Assembly (NCBI GenBank): GCA_964483245.1
Contig: CAZABP010000028.1
Coordinates: 1 to 57,985, forward strand
Source: CAZABP01 sp964483245
Lineage (GTDB): Bacteria; Planctomycetota; UBA1135; UBA2386
Length of the DNA stretch: 57,985 nt
Direction of reading: 5' to 3'
Part shown: positions 39,510-48,043 of the stretch, in pieces
How positions within the stretch are numbered: the stretch's first letter is position 1
Layout of the letters: each line of letters begins with the position of its first letter
Translations under genes and position numbers: made by a program
Notes under the pieces: model-generated
What the model was told of the DNA's origin: nothing
The model's database searches: none
The model's input: the letters and a program-made list of their open reading frames with translations, nothing else

Positions 39510-40541
39510 TCAGTTCGTCGTCATCAGGCGCGCGGTCGGGCCGCCGGCCTGCAGCGTGCCGGTCGCCGACGTCTCGTCGAACAGGTCGTAGACGTAGCGG
39601 TTCGCGGCGATGATCGGGCCGATCGTGATCTGGCGCGCGTTCGTCGTGCGCAGCGGCGTCGGCGTCGCGCTCGGATCGGCGTAGAGCCACTGCGCGCCGA
39701 CCGAGACGTTGGCGAAGCCGGTCGACGGGACCGGGACGGTGAAGCTCGCGGTGCCGGTCGCCGTGGTGACGGTGCTGAAGCCCAGGTCCGGCGGCGTCAG
39801 CAGCCAGCAGTTCGTCATGCCGAGCACGGTCAGGTCGAACGGCAGCGGCAGCACGAGCCACTTGGTCAGATCGAAGCCGACCATCAGCTGCGCCGGCTGG
39901 GTGGCCGGGGCCGAGGCCAGCGAGAACGTGATCGAGCCACCTTGCGAGTACGTACCGCTCGTCGTGGCGGCCGCCGGGCCGCAGCCGATTCCGTACGCGA
40001 TCGATTCCCCAGCCCCCGTGCGCTCGAAGATCCGGTCGGTGCGATACCCGGTGCTGGTCCAGGTCGGGCCATAGGCCTTCACCTGCACGATCAGGTTCGG
40101 ACCGTTGAACACCCATGGTGCGTTCGCCGGCAGGTCCACCCAGTCGCTCGGCGACGAAGTCGCTGCGCGCGCCGGGATGTTGTACATCATGCGCGGCACG
40201 ACCGTCGTCGCGTCGGCGCCGAGATTGCTGGCGAACGTCGACGACAGTGTCGCGAGCGTCGCCGTCGTGCTCGACAGCAACACGTCGAGATCGAGCGTCA
40301 GGCCCGCGTAGTCCGTCGTGCCGGCGGTGCGCCGGAAGCCGACCGAGACCACCTTCCGGTTCGTCGCGAACGGCGCGATGAACAGCGTCTGCGCGATGCC
40401 TTTGGTGCCGCCGAACACCGTGCCGGTGCCGTTGTTGCCGCCCCAGGTCGTCGCGTACTGCGGCAGCGGGAGGGCGTGGGAGGTCTGCGCGAGCGCAGCC
40501 GGGACGAGGAGTGGGAGAGCAGCGAGGAGTTTCAGTTGCAT
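39510..40541 (-). CDS. Secreted protein with C-terminal surface module
   Basis: 343 residues. Signal peptide MQLKLLAALPLLVPAALAQT with cleavage after ALA. The N-terminal 190 residues form a single beta-rich domain (TLFIAPFATNRKVVSVGFRR, LTLDLDVLLSSTTATLATLS). It is followed by the shared module: YGIGCGPAAATTSGTYSQGG, PAQLMVGFD, LPLPFDLTVLGMTNCWLLTP, TASFTVPVPS, GAQWLYAD. This copy lacks the CPG of the other modules but keeps the strand pattern and the late Cys. No enzyme signature. Hairpin repeats flank the gene on both sides. Confidence 0.8.
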   Translation of the reverse strand: MQLKLLAALPLLVPAALAQTSHALPLPQYATTWGGNNGTGTVFGGTKGIAQTLFIAPFATNRKVVSVGFRRTAGTTDYAGLTLDLDVLLSSTTATLATLSSTFASNLGADATTVVPRMMYNIPARAATSSPSDWVDLPANAPWVFNGPNLIVQVKAYGPTWTSTGYRTDRIFERTGAGESIAYGIGCGPAAATTSGTYSQGGSITFSLASAPATQPAQLMVGFDLTKWLVLPLPFDLTVLGMTNCWLLTPPDLGFSTVTTATGTASFTVPVPSTGFANVSVGAQWLYADPSATPTPLRTTNARQITIGPIIAANRYVYDLFDETSATGTLQAGGPTARLMTTN

Positions 40542-40633
40542 GGTTTCCAGAGTTGGAAAAACGGGATCGAAACGCGAACGAGCGTAGGCCCGACCTGCGA
40601 CCCGGCAACCCGCCCCCGCGGATCGGGAGGGTT

Positions 40634-40682
40634 GGAGTCAGACCCCATCCCTCCCAATCAAGGAGGCATGGGGTCTGACGCC
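40634..40682. repeat. Palindromic repeat, TCAGACCCCAT family, overlapping a gene end
   Basis: Two 21-base arms (left begins GGAGTCAGACCCCATC, right ends GGGGTCTGACGCC) with two mismatches and a 7-base loop CAATCAA. The right arm lies inside the 3' end of the symporter gene 40658-42001 and supplies its last codons (MASDPMPP) and stop. Same core as the hairpin at 39450-39498. Confidence 0.75.
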
Positions 40683-42001
40683 ATCCCTTCCTTGCGCGCG
40701 ATCCAGACCGAGCAGAGCAGGTCGGACGTGACGTTCGGCAGTGTGCGCGTCATGTCGACCAGGCGATCGACGCCGATGATCAGGCCGATCAGCTCCGGCG
40801 GCACGTGCACCGTCGACAGCACGACCGTCAACAGCGGCAGCGAACCGCCCGGGACGCCGGCCGTTCCGATCGCCGTCAACACCGCGAGCAGCACGACCAG
40901 CAACTGGTCCGCCATCGTCAGCGGGACCCCGGCGACTTGCGCCAGGAACAGCACGGTCACCCCTTCGAACAGCGCAGTGCCGTTCATGTTCAGCGTCGCG
41001 CCGAGCGGCATCACGAAGTTCGCGATCCGCTCCGGCACGCCGAAGCGGTCGATCGCCGTGCGCATCGTCGTCGGCAGCGTCGCATTCGACGACGACGTGC
41101 CGAACGCCGTCGCCCACAGCCCACGGCAGCCACGGAACAGCTCGGCCGGCGACACGCCGGCCCACAGCCAGCCGATCAGCGGCAGGATCAGGAACTGGTA
41201 GGCGAGCAACCCGCCGAGCGCGACCGCGAGATACCGGCTCAGCGTCGCCAGCACGCCGAGCCCGAGGTCGAGCGTCGCTTCGTACAGCAGTCCGGCGACC
41301 CCGAACGGCGCGATCGCCATCGTCCAGCCCAGGATCTTGATGCAGATCTCGTACAGCGTGCGCAGGAACTCGCGGAATGCCCGCGTCCGCTCGCCCGCCA
41401 TCGACGTCAGCGCGATCCCGGCCAGCATCGCGAACAGGATCAACCCGAGCATCTTGCCGTTGTCGCTCGCCGCATCGAGCAGGTTGCGCGGCACGATCGC
41501 GACGAACGTGTCGACGCTGAAGCCGCTGCCGGCCGCGCCGCGCTGCACCATCTCGGCCGCCTTCGGGCCGTATTGCGCCAACAGCTGCGCGCGCTGCTCG
41601 TCGCTGAGCCCCGCGCCCGGCTCGGCGAGATTCGTCGTCAGCAGGCCGATCGAGACCGCGAACGCCGTCGTCCCGAGCACCCAGCGCACCATGCGGCGCC
41701 CCATCCGGCCGAGATGTCCGACGTCGCCGATCTCGGCGACCGACACCACCAGCGACGAAAACACCAGCGGCACGACCACCATGAACAGCAGGTTCAGGAA
41801 CAGCCGCCCGAGCGGGCCCGCGACATGCCGCGCGACTTCGCTTGCGATCAGCCACGGCGTGCCGCCGGTCGCGCCTGCGTCCGGCTTCCACAGCAGGTTC
41901 GCCGCGGTGCCGAGCGCGGCGCCGAGCAGCATCCCGATCAGGATCTTCGTCGACAGAGGAAGGCGGCGGCGTTGCGCCGCCGGCGCGCCGGGCTCGGACA
42001 T
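40658..42001 (-). CDS. SDF-family dicarboxylate/amino acid:cation symporter
   Basis: 447 residues. DAACS/GltPh-type transporter with eight helices and two re-entrant hairpins: STKILIGMLLGAALGTAANL, LFLNLLFMVVVPLVFSSLVV, the Ser-rich HP1 tip GTSSSNATLPTTM, the TM7 motif LNMNGTALFEG and TM8 VDRLVDMTRTLPNVTSDLL. The usual NMDGT reads NMNGT, replacing the Asp that helps bind sodium in GltPh, so ion coupling may differ. Substrates would be C4-dicarboxylates or acidic amino acids. Its last codons are supplied by a palindromic repeat. Divergent from a second member of the family, 79 bases away. Confidence 0.92.
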   Translation of the reverse strand: MSEPGAPAAQRRRLPLSTKILIGMLLGAALGTAANLLWKPDAGATGGTPWLIASEVARHVAGPLGRLFLNLLFMVVVPLVFSSLVVSVAEIGDVGHLGRMGRRMVRWVLGTTAFAVSIGLLTTNLAEPGAGLSDEQRAQLLAQYGPKAAEMVQRGAAGSGFSVDTFVAIVPRNLLDAASDNGKMLGLILFAMLAGIALTSMAGERTRAFREFLRTLYEICIKILGWTMAIAPFGVAGLLYEATLDLGLGVLATLSRYLAVALGGLLAYQFLILPLIGWLWAGVSPAELFRGCRGLWATAFGTSSSNATLPTTMRTAIDRFGVPERIANFVMPLGATLNMNGTALFEGVTVLFLAQVAGVPLTMADQLLVVLLAVLTAIGTAGVPGGSLPLLTVVLSTVHVPPELIGLIIGVDRLVDMTRTLPNVTSDLLCSVWIARKEGMASDPMPP

Positions 42002-42080
42002 CGGGCGCGGACGATAGCGACTGCGCGGTTCGCGACGATAGCCGTGCCGTCGTGCCCGCGGTCCGGGCTAAGGTGGCGCG

Positions 42081-43361
42081 ATGCGAAGGCTCGCGCTGCA
42101 CTGGCAGATCCTGATCATGATGGTCGCTGGCGTCGCGTTCGGGATCCTGGCGGCGCGGATGGGGTGGGGGGAGTTTGTGCGGGTTGCGATCTACCCGTTC
42201 GGACGGCTGTTCATGAACCTGCTGCTGATGATCGCCGTGCCGCTCGTGCTGTTCTCGCTGGTCGCCGGCGTCGCCAGTCTCAACGACACGCGCCGGCTGT
42301 CACGGATCGGCGGCAAGACGATCGGGCTCTACGTCGCGACGACCGCGATCGCGATCACGATCGGGCTCACCGTCGCCAACCTGTTCCGACCCGGCTCCGG
42401 GATCAGTCCCGAGACCCGCGACGCGCTGCAGGAGTCTTCGCGCGCAGCCGCCGAGGGCGCGATCGCGCGCGCCGAGTCGCTCAGCGTCGTGGATCAGTTG
42501 ATCGACATCGTGCCGCGCAATCCGTTCGACGCCCTCGCCGGCGGCAACATGCTGCAGGTCGTGTTCTTCTCGTTGATGCTCGGGATCGGCGTCACGCTGC
42601 TCGGCGGGCAGCGCACCGCGCGCGTCGGCGCCCTGTTCCAGGATCTCTCCGACGCCGTGATCGCGATGGTGCGGTTGATCATGCTGGTCGCACCGCTCGG
42701 AGTCTTCGCGCTGCTCGCGCATGCCATCGTGCAGGTCGGTGAAGATCCAGAGCGCCAGGCCGAGCTGTTCACGGCGCTGCTCGGCTACATGGGCTGCGTC
42801 GTGCTCGGGCTGCTGCTGCACCTCGGGCTCGTGTACCTGCCGCTGCTGCGGCTGCTCGCGCGGGTCGGGCCGCGCCAGTTCCTGCGCGCCATGGCGCCTG
42901 CGCAGCTGCTGGCGTTCAGCTCCAGCTCTTCGGCCGCCACGCTGCCGGTCACGATGGCATGCGCCGAGAAGCGTCTCGGCGTCGACGACGAGGTCAGCAG
43001 CTTCGTGCTGCCGCTCGGCGCGACGATCAACATGGATGGGACAGCGCTGTATCAGGGGGTCGCGGCGATCTTCATCGCCAACGTCTACGGGCTCGATCTG
43101 TCGCTCGGCGCGCAGCTGTCGATCCTGCTGACCGCGACGCTGGCGTCGATCGGGACCGCGGCCGTGCCCGGAGTCGGACTGATCATGCTGACGATCGTGC
43201 TGCGCCAGGCGCAGATCCCGGTCGAAGGGATCGCGCTGATCCTCGGCGTCGACCGCCCGCTCGACATGTTGCGCACGGCGATCAACGTGTCGGGGGACGC
43301 CACGGTGGCGACGCTGGTGGCGCGGTCGGAGGGAATGGAGTTGCGGCCGCAGGCGGGTTGA
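42081..43361 (+). CDS. SDF-family dicarboxylate/amino acid:cation symporter
   Basis: 426 residues. Same family as the divergent neighbour, but clearly a different member: LLMIAVPLVLFSLVAGVASL, HP1 SSSSSAATLPVTM, TM7 INMDGTALYQG with the standard NMDGT, TM8 VDRPLDMLRTAINVSGDATV with the Arg of the amino-acid or dicarboxylate site. A charged extracellular loop (GISPETRDALQESSRAAAEG) separates TM3 and TM4. Inner-membrane uptake of glutamate, aspartate or dicarboxylates driven by sodium or protons; the exact substrate cannot be told. Starts from the shared 79-base divergent promoter region. Confidence 0.93.
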   Translation: MRRLALHWQILIMMVAGVAFGILAARMGWGEFVRVAIYPFGRLFMNLLLMIAVPLVLFSLVAGVASLNDTRRLSRIGGKTIGLYVATTAIAITIGLTVANLFRPGSGISPETRDALQESSRAAAEGAIARAESLSVVDQLIDIVPRNPFDALAGGNMLQVVFFSLMLGIGVTLLGGQRTARVGALFQDLSDAVIAMVRLIMLVAPLGVFALLAHAIVQVGEDPERQAELFTALLGYMGCVVLGLLLHLGLVYLPLLRLLARVGPRQFLRAMAPAQLLAFSSSSSAATLPVTMACAEKRLGVDDEVSSFVLPLGATINMDGTALYQGVAAIFIANVYGLDLSLGAQLSILLTATLASIGTAAVPGVGLIMLTIVLRQAQIPVEGIALILGVDRPLDMLRTAINVSGDATVATLVARSEGMELRPQAG

Positions 43362-43560
43362 GGGCGGGTTGGGGTTGGGGATCGGGTTCGGACGGGAACG
43401 GGAACGGGATCGGGATCGGGATCGGGCTTGCGCGCGCCGACCGGACGGGATGGGGATCCGGTTCGGATTCGACGGGAACGGGAAGTAGCCGGTTGGGGTC
43501 TGACCCCTTTGTGTTCGTTGGGAACGGGAACGGGCTTGCGCGCGCCGACGGTGCAGGCCG
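43362..43560. repeat. G-rich degenerate repeat array with an internal direct repeat
   Basis: Starts right after the symporter stop with GGGTTGGGG and continues as GGGATCGGG / GGGAACGGG units. The segment CGGGCTTGCGCGCGCCGAC occurs twice (about 43424 and 43532), each time after a run of GGGATC or GGGAAC units, so a unit of roughly 108 bases has been duplicated. A GGGGTCTGACCCC palindrome (43495-43507) belongs to the TCTGACCCC family. No gene is seen in 43362-43620. Confidence 0.7.
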
Positions 43561-43620
43561 TTGCGATCGGCAGGTGTCGTGGCTGGCTGGCGTTCGCAGC
43601 CGTGGACCAGCACTGCGCGA

Positions 43621-45594
43621 TCAGCGTGCGCGTTGGAGCGGGATCTGCACGGTTGTGTAGCTCGCCGCCGTGACCGTGACTTGTCGGTCCTGGATCGGCT
43701 CGTAGTCCTTGGGGCCGAGGATGCGCAGTGTGTACGTGCCTGGCCGATGCGCCGTGGCGCGCGCCCAGAACACGTCGCGCGCGGCCGAGGTGCCGGTTGC
43801 GTCGAACAACTCGAGATCCCACTCCGAGTCGTTCCAGTGGTTCCAGGGGATCTCCGTGTTGCCGTCGCGCAGTTCGACGCGGACGCCGCACTCCCGCGGC
43901 ATCGGGACGCGCAGCTCGTTGCTGCCGGGCTGGAGCACATGCTCCGTGCGCGACCAGCCGTGCCCGTCCACGGATGCGCTGATCGCAATCGTGGCTCCAG
44001 GCACGCACTGCAGCGTCCAGGAACCGTCGTCCAGCCGATGCGGATGCTGCCACCAACTGTGCGACCACGAGACCCAAGAAGGCGGGTTCGCAACCCATAC
44101 AGGACGGTGCTGCGGCACCAACAGCCGTTCATCCTCGGGATCGACGAAGCGGAGGCGCGCTTCAGCAGGCTCAGGGATGTCAACCATCACACCCTCGTTG
44201 CCGGTCGGCCCTACTGCGAATGGGAGCAGAACACCGCATGCATCGAGGTACGCGGAATACCGTCCCGGGGGCAGGCGACCCGCGTTCCATGAGTAGATCC
44301 CAGGAGCGACTTGCTGCATCTCCGCAATCCCGAGGCTCAGCGGCACAGCTCCGAGCGCAGCGAGCTCCAGCGACGGGACGAGCTCGAGCGAGATCTGCGA
44401 CTTCCACGCTGCAGGTACGTGCAGCCTCCCCGCGACGGGGACCGGATCGCCGAGTGCTCGCTGGTCCGGGACCGTCAGCGTGACTGTGGACGAACGACGT
44501 GGATCGACATCGACCGAGCTCCACGCCAGAACCAGTCGGGACCGCTGCGAGGGGCCGAGCTCCAGCGTCACGAGGTGTCGACCGGCTTCGACGCCAGCGA
44601 ATCGGACAAGCGTCTCCTGCGCGGGATCGAGTTCATCCAACGCATCCGCGAGCGAATACCCCCCGACCGTGCCTTGGGGATCCGACAGCAACGCCTCCGC
44701 CGAACGCCGCCACGGACGCAGGCAAACGACCGCGCCCTCCGGCGGCGCTGCGCCCGCGAGCACGACGCGCACGTCGCCGCCCGGCTCGAGCACGACTCTG
44801 CGCTCACTCGGGTCGAGCGCGTAGATCGACACCTTGCGCCACGCATGTCCGGGCGCATGCACCCAGAGATCCTGATCGCCGCGAATCCCGTCGTCGACCT
44901 GCAGCCGCAGCGGTGATGTGGCACCCCGCACGATCGCGGGCCAGGAGCTTCGACCATGCGCAGGGCCATCGCTCGGTTCCCGCACCTGTGGCCTCTCGAC
45001 CAACCTCACGTCCGCCAGATCCAGCCCGGTCGTCGCCGAAACCACGCGCAGCAGGATCGGCGGCAGCAGCCAGCGGCCCCAGATGTCGACCGGCTGCAAC
45101 TGTTCGAAGTCCTCCGCTTCGAGCGATACGCCCCAGGAACACTCGGGCACCACCTCCGTCCCGCGTAGGCGCGCGCTCACTCCCTCGACATGCATCGGCA
45201 AGGCATCGAGCCGCAACTCCCAACGACCCTGCTGCACCGGGACGGTCACGAACCGCCCGAAGTCCGCCTCACCATCCCGCTTGAGTCCCAGCACGAGTTC
45301 ACCGTCCTCGTGCTCGTGGTTCTGTCCTCCCGCATCCGAGACCGCGATCGTGCCGCGCACGACGTAGTCCCGCGCGGCCTGCTGCGCGCGACCTGGTGAG
45401 GTGTTCTCTGTCCCAACACCCGCGGTATCGAGCTCGTGTCCGCCTCCAGCAGCGCGCAGCGCGGCAACCTCCTCGGCGGCCGCCGGCTCCTCGGTTGCAC
45501 CAACGTCCTGCGCTCCCTCGTCCGAGCACAACAACCCGAGCGTGCCGACCACGGCCAACCCGAGGACCACCAGGAGCACGCGCATCCGCGTCAC
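43621..45594 (-). CDS. Membrane-anchored beta-rich protein, first of a tandem paralogue pair
   Basis: 657 residues from GTG 45594 (ATG 45585 is also in frame). A hydrophobic helix (VLLVVLGLAVVGTLGLLC) is followed by an Ala/Glu-rich linker and then beta-sandwich domains. About 560 residues can be aligned in order with the product of 45636-47594: shared motifs include DLADVRLVE, LWVHAPGHAWRKV, LDPSERRVVLEPGGDV, LPPGRYSAYLDACG and a C-terminal 'PGTYTLRILGPKDY...QVTV' strand set. Several blocks resemble carboxypeptidase-regulatory-like repeats. The Cys at the end of the helix (LLCSDEG) could be a lipobox. No catalytic motif; function unknown. Confidence 0.75.
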   Translation of the reverse strand: MTRMRVLLVVLGLAVVGTLGLLCSDEGAQDVGATEEPAAAEEVAALRAAGGGHELDTAGVGTENTSPGRAQQAARDYVVRGTIAVSDAGGQNHEHEDGELVLGLKRDGEADFGRFVTVPVQQGRWELRLDALPMHVEGVSARLRGTEVVPECSWGVSLEAEDFEQLQPVDIWGRWLLPPILLRVVSATTGLDLADVRLVERPQVREPSDGPAHGRSSWPAIVRGATSPLRLQVDDGIRGDQDLWVHAPGHAWRKVSIYALDPSERRVVLEPGGDVRVVLAGAAPPEGAVVCLRPWRRSAEALLSDPQGTVGGYSLADALDELDPAQETLVRFAGVEAGRHLVTLELGPSQRSRLVLAWSSVDVDPRRSSTVTLTVPDQRALGDPVPVAGRLHVPAAWKSQISLELVPSLELAALGAVPLSLGIAEMQQVAPGIYSWNAGRLPPGRYSAYLDACGVLLPFAVGPTGNEGVMVDIPEPAEARLRFVDPEDERLLVPQHRPVWVANPPSWVSWSHSWWQHPHRLDDGSWTLQCVPGATIAISASVDGHGWSRTEHVLQPGSNELRVPMPRECGVRVELRDGNTEIPWNHWNDSEWDLELFDATGTSAARDVFWARATAHRPGTYTLRILGPKDYEPIQDRQVTVTAASYTTVQIPLQRAR

Positions 45595-45635
45595 AGCCTG
45601 CGGAGTCTAGCCCTCGTGTGGACGCCGCACCGCCC

Positions 45636-47594
45636 TCACCGCGGCCGCCGCAACTCGATCTCCACGCGCGTGAACCTCGTCGCCTCGACCGTCACCTGCC
45701 GTTCCGCAACCGCCTGATACTCCGCCGGCCCGCGCAGGTGCAGCGTGTACTCGCCCGGTCGGAAGGCCGTGAACCTCCCGCCGCTCCAGTACCTGATCCC
45801 GCTGCGGCCGTTCGCATCCTGCAGCTGCAACTGCCAGCGCTCGTTGTCCCATGGCACGACCGCTTCACCGTCCCGCAACACGAGTTCGACTCCACACGCG
45901 GGCTCGAGCCGCACCGTCAGTTCGTTCCGGCCGGGTCTCGCGTCGAAGTGAACGTCCGAAACGACGTATCCCTCTGCGCTCCCGGCAATGCGGATGCGGC
46001 CCGGTAACACCTGCGTCGCCCAGCCGCCAGTCTCCTGCTTGCGCAGTGGAGCGCCGCTGACGCCACCCTCCCAGACCGCGCGATCGGTCCACCAACTCGC
46101 GTGCTCCACCTCGATCTCGCGGCCGGTCTGCGCATCGACGAACCGCACCAGCAGGTCGCCAGGCGCCGGCAACTCGATCCGGACGCGCTCGTTGCCTTGC
46201 GGCCCGACTTCGAACGGCACCAGGAAGCAGCACTCCTCGACCAGGGCTGCATAGCGGCCCGGCGGCAGCCCATCCGTGCTCCACCCGAACGTGCGCGCGT
46301 CGACCCGGTGCATGTGCTTGATCGTCAGCTCTACCTCCTCGACGCCGCGGCTCGCCAACGACGCTTCCGGCATCAGGCGCAGCTTCGGATCGAAGTCCTC
46401 GCTCCACCCGACCGGTACCACGATCTCACCTGCCACCGGCAGCGGAGGCGGAACCCCCTGCGACGCCGTGACGGTCAGCGTGACGTTCACCGTGGACTGC
46501 GCCGTGACCTCGGCCTTCGCACCGCCGAGCAGGATCGGCGTCCGGTACCACAGTCCCCGTTCCAGCGACACCCAGTACGACCCCGGCGTGATCCCGCTGA
46601 TCCTGGTCGGTCCACCCGAAGCCGGCCGCAGCTCATCGAGCGGGCGCCCCCAGATCTGCGCGTGCGTCCGCGCCAGCTCGGCAGCTCCTTCCCGCCACTC
46701 GTACAGCCGCAACACCGCCTCTGGATCCGGCGCTTCGCCGATCATCGTGACCACCACGTCACCCGCAGGCACCAACACCACACTGCGCTCCGTCGGATCC
46801 AACAGATCCAGCGTGACCTTGGCCCAGGCATGCCCCGGTGCCCAGACCCACAGCTCACGCTCCTTGCGGATCGAACCCTCCGGCGCCGGGAATCGGATCG
46901 GCGACGTCGCGCGCTCGAACACGATCTGCCCGGCGCTCCGCCCAGTCGCTGCTCCGCGCTCCACGGCAACACCCGATGCCTCGACGACGCGCACGTCGGC
47001 CAGATCCTGCTGCGTCACCGACGACAGCACGCGCAGCGTCACCTGCTCGAGCCACACGCCGCGCAACGAAAGCGGCCTGTCCAGCTCCCCGGCATCCACC
47101 GCGAAACTGTTCAGTGCGCTCGCGACATGCACCGGCCGCCCACCCAGCTTGCCTCCCAACACGACGAGCCGATCCGGCAGATCCGCGACTTCGAGGCTCC
47201 AGGCCCCATCCTGGACCTCGACCGTGAAGCCCGGTACTTCACTCCAATAGACCAACGCGAGCGTGCACTCCCCGTCCTCGCGCGCATGCTCCACCCCTCG
47301 GGTATCGCTGACGACGAACGTCCCGCGCAACACGTGTTTCCTCGCGCTCGCAACCTCTCCCGCGCCATCGCGCCCCGCCGCCGGCCTCCCATCCACCACG
47401 AGCTCCCGCACCGGCGTAGCGCCCCCCTCCCCAGGCACGCCGAACGCTGATGCACCACCGGCTTTCTTGCGATCCTCGACTGCGCCTGCTCCCGCCTCCC
47501 GATCCTCGCGCCCTCCCTGCGTCGACCAGAGCCAACCGATCGCGCCGACCACGGCGGCCACCAGCATCCACAGCGCGACGCGGTTCCTGGCCAA
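45636..47594 (-). CDS. Membrane-anchored beta-rich protein, second of a tandem paralogue pair
   Basis: 652 residues from TTG 47594. Helix ALWMLVAAVVGAIGWLWS near the N-terminus, then a Gly/Arg/Glu linker and beta-sandwich domains like those of the neighbour: DLADVRVVE, LWVWAPGHAWAKV, LDPTERSVVLVPAGDV, LPPGRYAALVEECC, PGEYTLHLRGPAEYQ. The two genes are 41 bases apart on the same strand and both have a CTAGAMTCCGC-type sequence just upstream, so each may have its own promoter. They have clearly diverged, which points to an old duplication. Function unknown; surface or periplasmic. Confidence 0.75.
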   Translation of the reverse strand: MARNRVALWMLVAAVVGAIGWLWSTQGGREDREAGAGAVEDRKKAGGASAFGVPGEGGATPVRELVVDGRPAAGRDGAGEVASARKHVLRGTFVVSDTRGVEHAREDGECTLALVYWSEVPGFTVEVQDGAWSLEVADLPDRLVVLGGKLGGRPVHVASALNSFAVDAGELDRPLSLRGVWLEQVTLRVLSSVTQQDLADVRVVEASGVAVERGAATGRSAGQIVFERATSPIRFPAPEGSIRKERELWVWAPGHAWAKVTLDLLDPTERSVVLVPAGDVVVTMIGEAPDPEAVLRLYEWREGAAELARTHAQIWGRPLDELRPASGGPTRISGITPGSYWVSLERGLWYRTPILLGGAKAEVTAQSTVNVTLTVTASQGVPPPLPVAGEIVVPVGWSEDFDPKLRLMPEASLASRGVEEVELTIKHMHRVDARTFGWSTDGLPPGRYAALVEECCFLVPFEVGPQGNERVRIELPAPGDLLVRFVDAQTGREIEVEHASWWTDRAVWEGGVSGAPLRKQETGGWATQVLPGRIRIAGSAEGYVVSDVHFDARPGRNELTVRLEPACGVELVLRDGEAVVPWDNERWQLQLQDANGRSGIRYWSGGRFTAFRPGEYTLHLRGPAEYQAVAERQVTVEATRFTRVEIELRRPR

Positions 47595-47639
47595 AGCGCG
47601 CGGATTCTAGCCGGCGCTCGAGCGACACCCGTCAGCGCG

Positions 47640-47725
47640 CGGGATCCCGAACCCGAACCCGAACCCGAACCCGATCACATCCCCGATCCCGACCGAACCC
47701 CAACCCGAACCCCATCCCGCTTCCA
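47640..47725. repeat. C-rich degenerate hexamer array (GAACCC type)
   Basis: CCCGAACCCGAACCCGAACC followed by CCGATCACATCCCCGATCCC and more units; the reverse complement is the GGGTTC/GGGATC type seen at 8042-8172. It lies between the tRNA-Ala gene (3' side) and the anchored-protein gene. G-quadruplex potential is on the minus strand, the sense strand of both flanking genes. Confidence 0.7.
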
Positions 47726-47734
47726 GCGACGCGC

Positions 47735-47810
47735 TGGTGGAGAGTAGGGGAGTCGAACCCCTGACCTCGACAATGCCATTGTCGCGCTCTACCAACTGAG
47801 CTAACTCCCC
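47735..47810 (-). tRNA. tRNA-Ala (anticodon GGC)
   Basis: A 76-base cloverleaf on the minus strand with encoded CCA. Acceptor GGGGAGT pairs with ACTCTCC and includes the G3:U70 wobble that identifies alanine tRNA. D arm GCTCAGTTGGTAGAGC, anticodon stem CGACA/TGTCG with loop ATGGCAT (anticodon GGC at 47777-47775), T arm AGGGGTTCGACTCCCCT. It reads GCC and GCU codons; GCC is very common in this GC-rich genome. No other tRNA was found in the window. Confidence 0.97.
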
Positions 47811-47858
47811 ACGCTCCGCATGAGGATCCCCGTGCGCGTCGCGCACGGAGGGCGACGG

Positions 47859-47886
47859 AAGCTAGCCGTCTTCTCCGCAACTTCAA
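47859..47886 (-). promoter_or_regulatory. Candidate promoter of tRNA-Ala
   Basis: On the minus strand TTGAAG (47886-47881), 16 bases, TAGCTT (47864-47859), about 50 bases before the mature 5' end of the tRNA. A perfect GC hairpin (CCGTGCGC-GAC-GCGCACGG, 47830-47848) lies in the leader and may be a processing signal. Predicted by eye. Confidence 0.4.
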
Positions 47887-48043
47887 GAGCCGCAGGTTGC
47901 GGCCGACCGCGTACGCGCTACCTTCGCGCGCGCATACACATCGAAACCGACCGGGTCGGTCAGGCTCCACACGCACATGCCCAGGGCGGTCCAAGGGCGC
48001 AGCGCACGGGGCACCCGGTCGCCGACACCGTTGGGAGGCAACT

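Noticed and set aside
47735..47810. tRNA-Ala as an integration site
   Set aside because: No direct repeat of the tRNA 3' end and no integrase nearby; the flanking G-rich array is of the same type as those at other gene ends.
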